Source: Mycobacteriaceae bacterium (lineage in GTDB: Bacteria; Actinomycetota; Actinomycetes; Mycobacteriales; Mycobacteriaceae). From it: a stretch of 7,510 bases of DNA. The stretch lies in NCBI GenBank assembly GCA_019242135.1, contig JAFAWC010000391.1, positions 1 through 7,510 on the forward strand. The letters are read 5' to 3'. Position 1 is the first letter of the stretch. Each line of letters starts with the position of its first letter. A program made the position numbers and the translations under genes. Positions 5,754-7,510 of the stretch are shown here, piece by piece. The notes below the pieces were generated by a model. The model was not told the DNA's origin. It made no database searches and worked only from the letters and a program-made list of their open reading frames with translations.

Positions 5754-7379
5754 TCAGGCCGCTTGATCGACGTCCAGTATCTTTGACAACGCTTGGCGCA
5801 GACCGGCGGCCGGGTCGGGGCCTGCGGAGTCGGCACGCCATCCGACGAAGTCGTCGGGGCGCACCAACACCGCGCCGTCGCGGGCCAGCCCGGTAATCGC
5901 AGCCCACCGGCCGTCGACGTCGACGATGTCGTCCTGCGCCCCGATGCGCGACACCGTGATCGGAACATTCAGCGCGCCTGATACTTTCGCCGCGGCCTGC
6001 TGCCATGCCGCACCTTCGGCACCGGTGATCAGCGTGAAGCGGGGACCGAGCAGATCGAGGGTCGAGATCTGTTGCCCGTTGCGGCGCACCCAGGTGTGCG
6101 GGACGCGGGTACCCGGTTGTGCGCGCAGCGAGTCAACGAGCTCGACACAATCTGGGTCGCTCGGCTCCGGGTCGTCGGTTATCACCGCCGCCGAGCGGTA
6201 TCGGTAGCCGACAAGCAGATTGAACATCGACGCCTCCTCGTCGGCGGGCAGCGTCGGCGCGGTACCGTCCACCCGCAGCATGGCGAGCGTCGGTCCGGTC
6301 AATGACTGTCGGGCATTGAAACGCCCCACCGGGTGCCGTTCGCAGTGGTAGGTGTCCAGAAGTCGCGGTCCGGCCGCTCCGTGCCAGGTGGCGGCGATCT
6401 TCCAGGCCAAGTTGTGGGCGCTTTGGACGGCGGTGTTCGCGCCGCCGGCCTTCAGCGGCGGCATGGTGTGCGCCGAGTCACCGACGAGAAAGACTCTTCC
6501 GCAGCGGAATTGGTCGGCGACCTGCTCGTGCGGCTGCCACGGCGCGACCTCGAGGATCTGCACGTCGATCGGTTCGCCGACGGCTTTTTCGATAAGTTCC
6601 CGGGACCGCTGCGGCGTGAATTGAGCGGCTGATTCACCTTTTCCGGGCAGGTAGGTGGTGATGAACATGCCGAAGTCGGCGTCCGGGGCGATGAAGATCC
6701 CGTCCACCTCGGGGTTTTTCACCTGCACCGCGTCGCCGTCGCCCAGCTCGGGGACGAATGTGCGCCACGGCGCACGAAAGTAGATGAACACCACGAAGAT
6801 CGGCAGCGCACCATGCCCGGAGGCCGAGACGCCGATCAGCCGGCGGGTGCTGCCGTGCACACCGTCGGCGCCGACGAGGTAATCCGCGCGCACGGGCTGG
6901 CTCTGGCCGGAAACCACGTCGCGCAGCACGGCGGTCACCCCCGACCCGTCTTGTTCGAAGGAGGCCAGCTCCGTTCCGTAGCGCACCTCGTTGCCCATCC
7001 CGCGGGTGTAGTCCAGCAGGATCGGCTCCAACCTGCTCTGCGGGCAATACTGCGCGGACGGTTCGGGAGTCAGCTCGTCGAAGCCGGCGAAGATGGCTTC
7101 GATGTCGATCGCCTGCCGCCGTTCGGCACTGTTGAGGGTGGGTTTGAGGATCATGTCCGAGACCCCCTCGGCGACCGCGTGAACCTCATCGCCCAGTCCC
7201 AGACCGCGCAAAATCTCCAGGCTGCGGAAACTCAGGTTGCGGGCCTTCGGGTACAGGAACACCTCGCGGCGCTTCTCGATGAGCAATGACGAGATTCCGT
7301 GCTGCGCGAGCACCGCGGAGGTGGTCAGGCCCCCGGCCCCCGCTCCGACGATGAGCACAGGTACATGCGAGACGGCCAT
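5754..7379 (-). CDS. FAD-dependent aromatic monooxygenase (PheA/TfdB/TcmG-like flavoprotein hydroxylase)
   Basis: A 541-residue cytoplasmic flavoprotein, full length for the phenol hydroxylase and polyketide hydroxylase class, which uses NAD(P)H and O2 to hydroxylate aromatic rings. Motifs in order: dinucleotide-binding VLIVGAGAGGL at 8-18; KARNLSFRSLEILRGLGL at 45-62, typical of the family; the DG motif DYLVGADGVHGSTRRLIG at 166-183; and the GD motif VFLVGDSAHTMPP at 296-308, followed by KAGGANTAVQSAHNLAWK at 310-327. The C-terminal part (about 425-515) is the thioredoxin-like domain seen in phenol hydroxylase and PgaE/TcmG enzymes, with RVPHTWV and DGAVLVRPDDFVGWR. The ATG at 7379 is supported by AAGGAG six bases upstream. 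No signal peptide or membrane segment. The substrate cannot be read from sequence: catabolic phenols, a polyketide or an antibiotic such as rifampicin are all possible. It is convergent with the wall genes and probably unrelated to them. A palindrome overlapping its promoter suggests repression by a dimeric regulator. Confidence 0.93.
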   Translation of the reverse strand: MAVSHVPVLIVGAGAGGLTTSAVLAQHGISSLLIEKRREVFLYPKARNLSFRSLEILRGLGLGDEVHAVAEGVSDMILKPTLNSAERRQAIDIEAIFAGFDELTPEPSAQYCPQSRLEPILLDYTRGMGNEVRYGTELASFEQDGSGVTAVLRDVVSGQSQPVRADYLVGADGVHGSTRRLIGVSASGHGALPIFVVFIYFRAPWRTFVPELGDGDAVQVKNPEVDGIFIAPDADFGMFITTYLPGKGESAAQFTPQRSRELIEKAVGEPIDVQILEVAPWQPHEQVADQFRCGRVFLVGDSAHTMPPLKAGGANTAVQSAHNLAWKIAATWHGAAGPRLLDTYHCERHPVGRFNARQSLTGPTLAMLRVDGTAPTLPADEEASMFNLLVGYRYRSAAVITDDPEPSDPDCVELVDSLRAQPGTRVPHTWVRRNGQQISTLDLLGPRFTLITGAEGAAWQQAAAKVSGALNVPITVSRIGAQDDIVDVDGRWAAITGLARDGAVLVRPDDFVGWRADSAGPDPAAGLRQALSKILDVDQAA

Positions 7380-7385
7380 CTTACG

Positions 7386-7391
7386 CTCCTT
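7386..7391 (-). promoter_or_regulatory. Ribosome binding site of the FAD monooxygenase
   Basis: Read on the minus strand, AAGGAG is followed by six bases (CGTAAG) and then the ATG at 7379-7377. This near-perfect Shine-Dalgarno fixes the start codon. Confidence 0.9.
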
Positions 7392-7404
7392 ATCGCTACT
7401 TAGA

Positions 7405-7422
7405 CGGAACGATAGCGTTCCG
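7405..7422. promoter_or_regulatory. 18-base inverted repeat, probable TetR-type operator
   Basis: CGGAACGATAGCGTTCCG consists of perfect 7-base arms (7405-7411 and 7416-7422) around a 4-base centre. It lies 25-43 bases upstream of the monooxygenase ATG and overlaps the predicted -10 hexamer on the minus strand. Size, symmetry and position are typical of TetR-family operators in actinobacteria, where bound repressor blocks RNA polymerase. The regulator is not identified; it may lie just beyond the right edge. The palindrome is seen directly; its role is inferred. Confidence 0.65.
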
Positions 7423-7435
7423 CCTCAATTGTTAA
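7409..7435 (-). promoter_or_regulatory. Predicted promoter of the FAD monooxygenase
   Basis: On the minus strand, TATCGT (7414-7409) fits the mycobacterial -10 pattern TANNNT. TTAACA (7435-7430) is a one-mismatch match to TTGACA, but the spacer is only 15 bases, so the -35 assignment is doubtful. A start of transcription near 7402 would give a short leader of about 23 bases containing the Shine-Dalgarno sequence. Confidence 0.5.
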
Positions 7436-7462
7436 TCCGAACCCCACCCTTCCGCAAGGCGG

Positions 7463-7510
7463 TCAGTTCTCCGACGCGTCGGCCGAGGCCAGCGGCAGGA
7501 TCACGTCTTC
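7463..7510 (-). CDS. C-terminal end of an unidentified gene, 3' part only
   Basis: Reading leftwards from the right edge, 15 codons end at TGA (7465-7463) and translate to EDVILPLASADASEN. Fourteen of the 15 codons end in G or C, as expected for real coding sequence here. A second minus-strand frame is also open over this short stretch, so the frame choice is moderate. The stop is 84 bases upstream of the monooxygenase ATG, on the same strand. The fragment is too short to name. Given the operator next door it could be a regulator gene, but that is a guess. Confidence 0.5.
   Translation of the reverse strand, partial: EDVILPLASADASEN

Noticed and set aside
7406..7421. GGAAC on both strands as a -35 for an extracytoplasmic sigma factor (SigE/SigH type)
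   Set aside because: No CGTT-like -10 is found 16-18 bases downstream on either strand; the perfect symmetry is better explained as an operator.

Overview
This is a high-GC stretch with the gene style of a mycobacterium, probably a fast-growing environmental species (Mycolicibacterium-like). The evidence is two cell-wall enzymes that match mycobacterial families closely: a class A penicillin-binding protein of the PonA2 type with a PASTA domain and proline-rich tail, and an L,D-transpeptidase of the LdtA/LdtMt1 type. I see no tRNA, rRNA, CRISPR array, insertion sequence or phage gene.

Layout. (1) 1-1925, plus strand: the 3' portion of a large LuxR-type regulator (LAL/MalT-like). Its N-terminal ATPase lies left of the window, and its C-terminal LuxR helix-turn-helix is complete. 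(2) 1926-2245: a 320-base gap with two candidate hairpins and, at its right edge, a TACTGT -10 element placed exactly for a leaderless mRNA starting at the ATG at 2246. (3) 2246-4720, plus: the bifunctional peptidoglycan synthase. (4) 4721-4919: a 199-base gap with two small hairpins and a TA-rich promoter-like element. (5) 4920-5708 (or from GTG 4935), plus: the secreted L,D-transpeptidase. (6) 5754-7379, minus: an FAD-dependent aromatic-ring monooxygenase, convergent with the transpeptidase, 45 bases away. It has a strong ribosome binding site and an 18-base palindrome, probably a regulator's operator, over its predicted -10. (7) 7463-7510, minus: probably the last 15 codons of another gene.

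How the genes work together. The PonA2-type protein polymerises glycan strands and makes 4->3 cross-links. The neighbouring L,D-transpeptidase makes 3->3 cross-links in the same wall layer. The pair therefore puts both mycobacterial cross-linking chemistries side by side, although the gap and separate promoter-like elements suggest they may not be strictly co-transcribed. The locus lacks the neighbour I would expect at the main ponA2 locus (whiB4), so this may be a secondary paralogue such as the PonA3 known in M. smegmatis. The LuxR regulator and the monooxygenase have no visible functional link to the wall genes. I found no clearly novel system. The most useful leads are the cross-linker pair, the leaderless ponA promoter, the start-site ambiguity of the transpeptidase and the palindromic operator.
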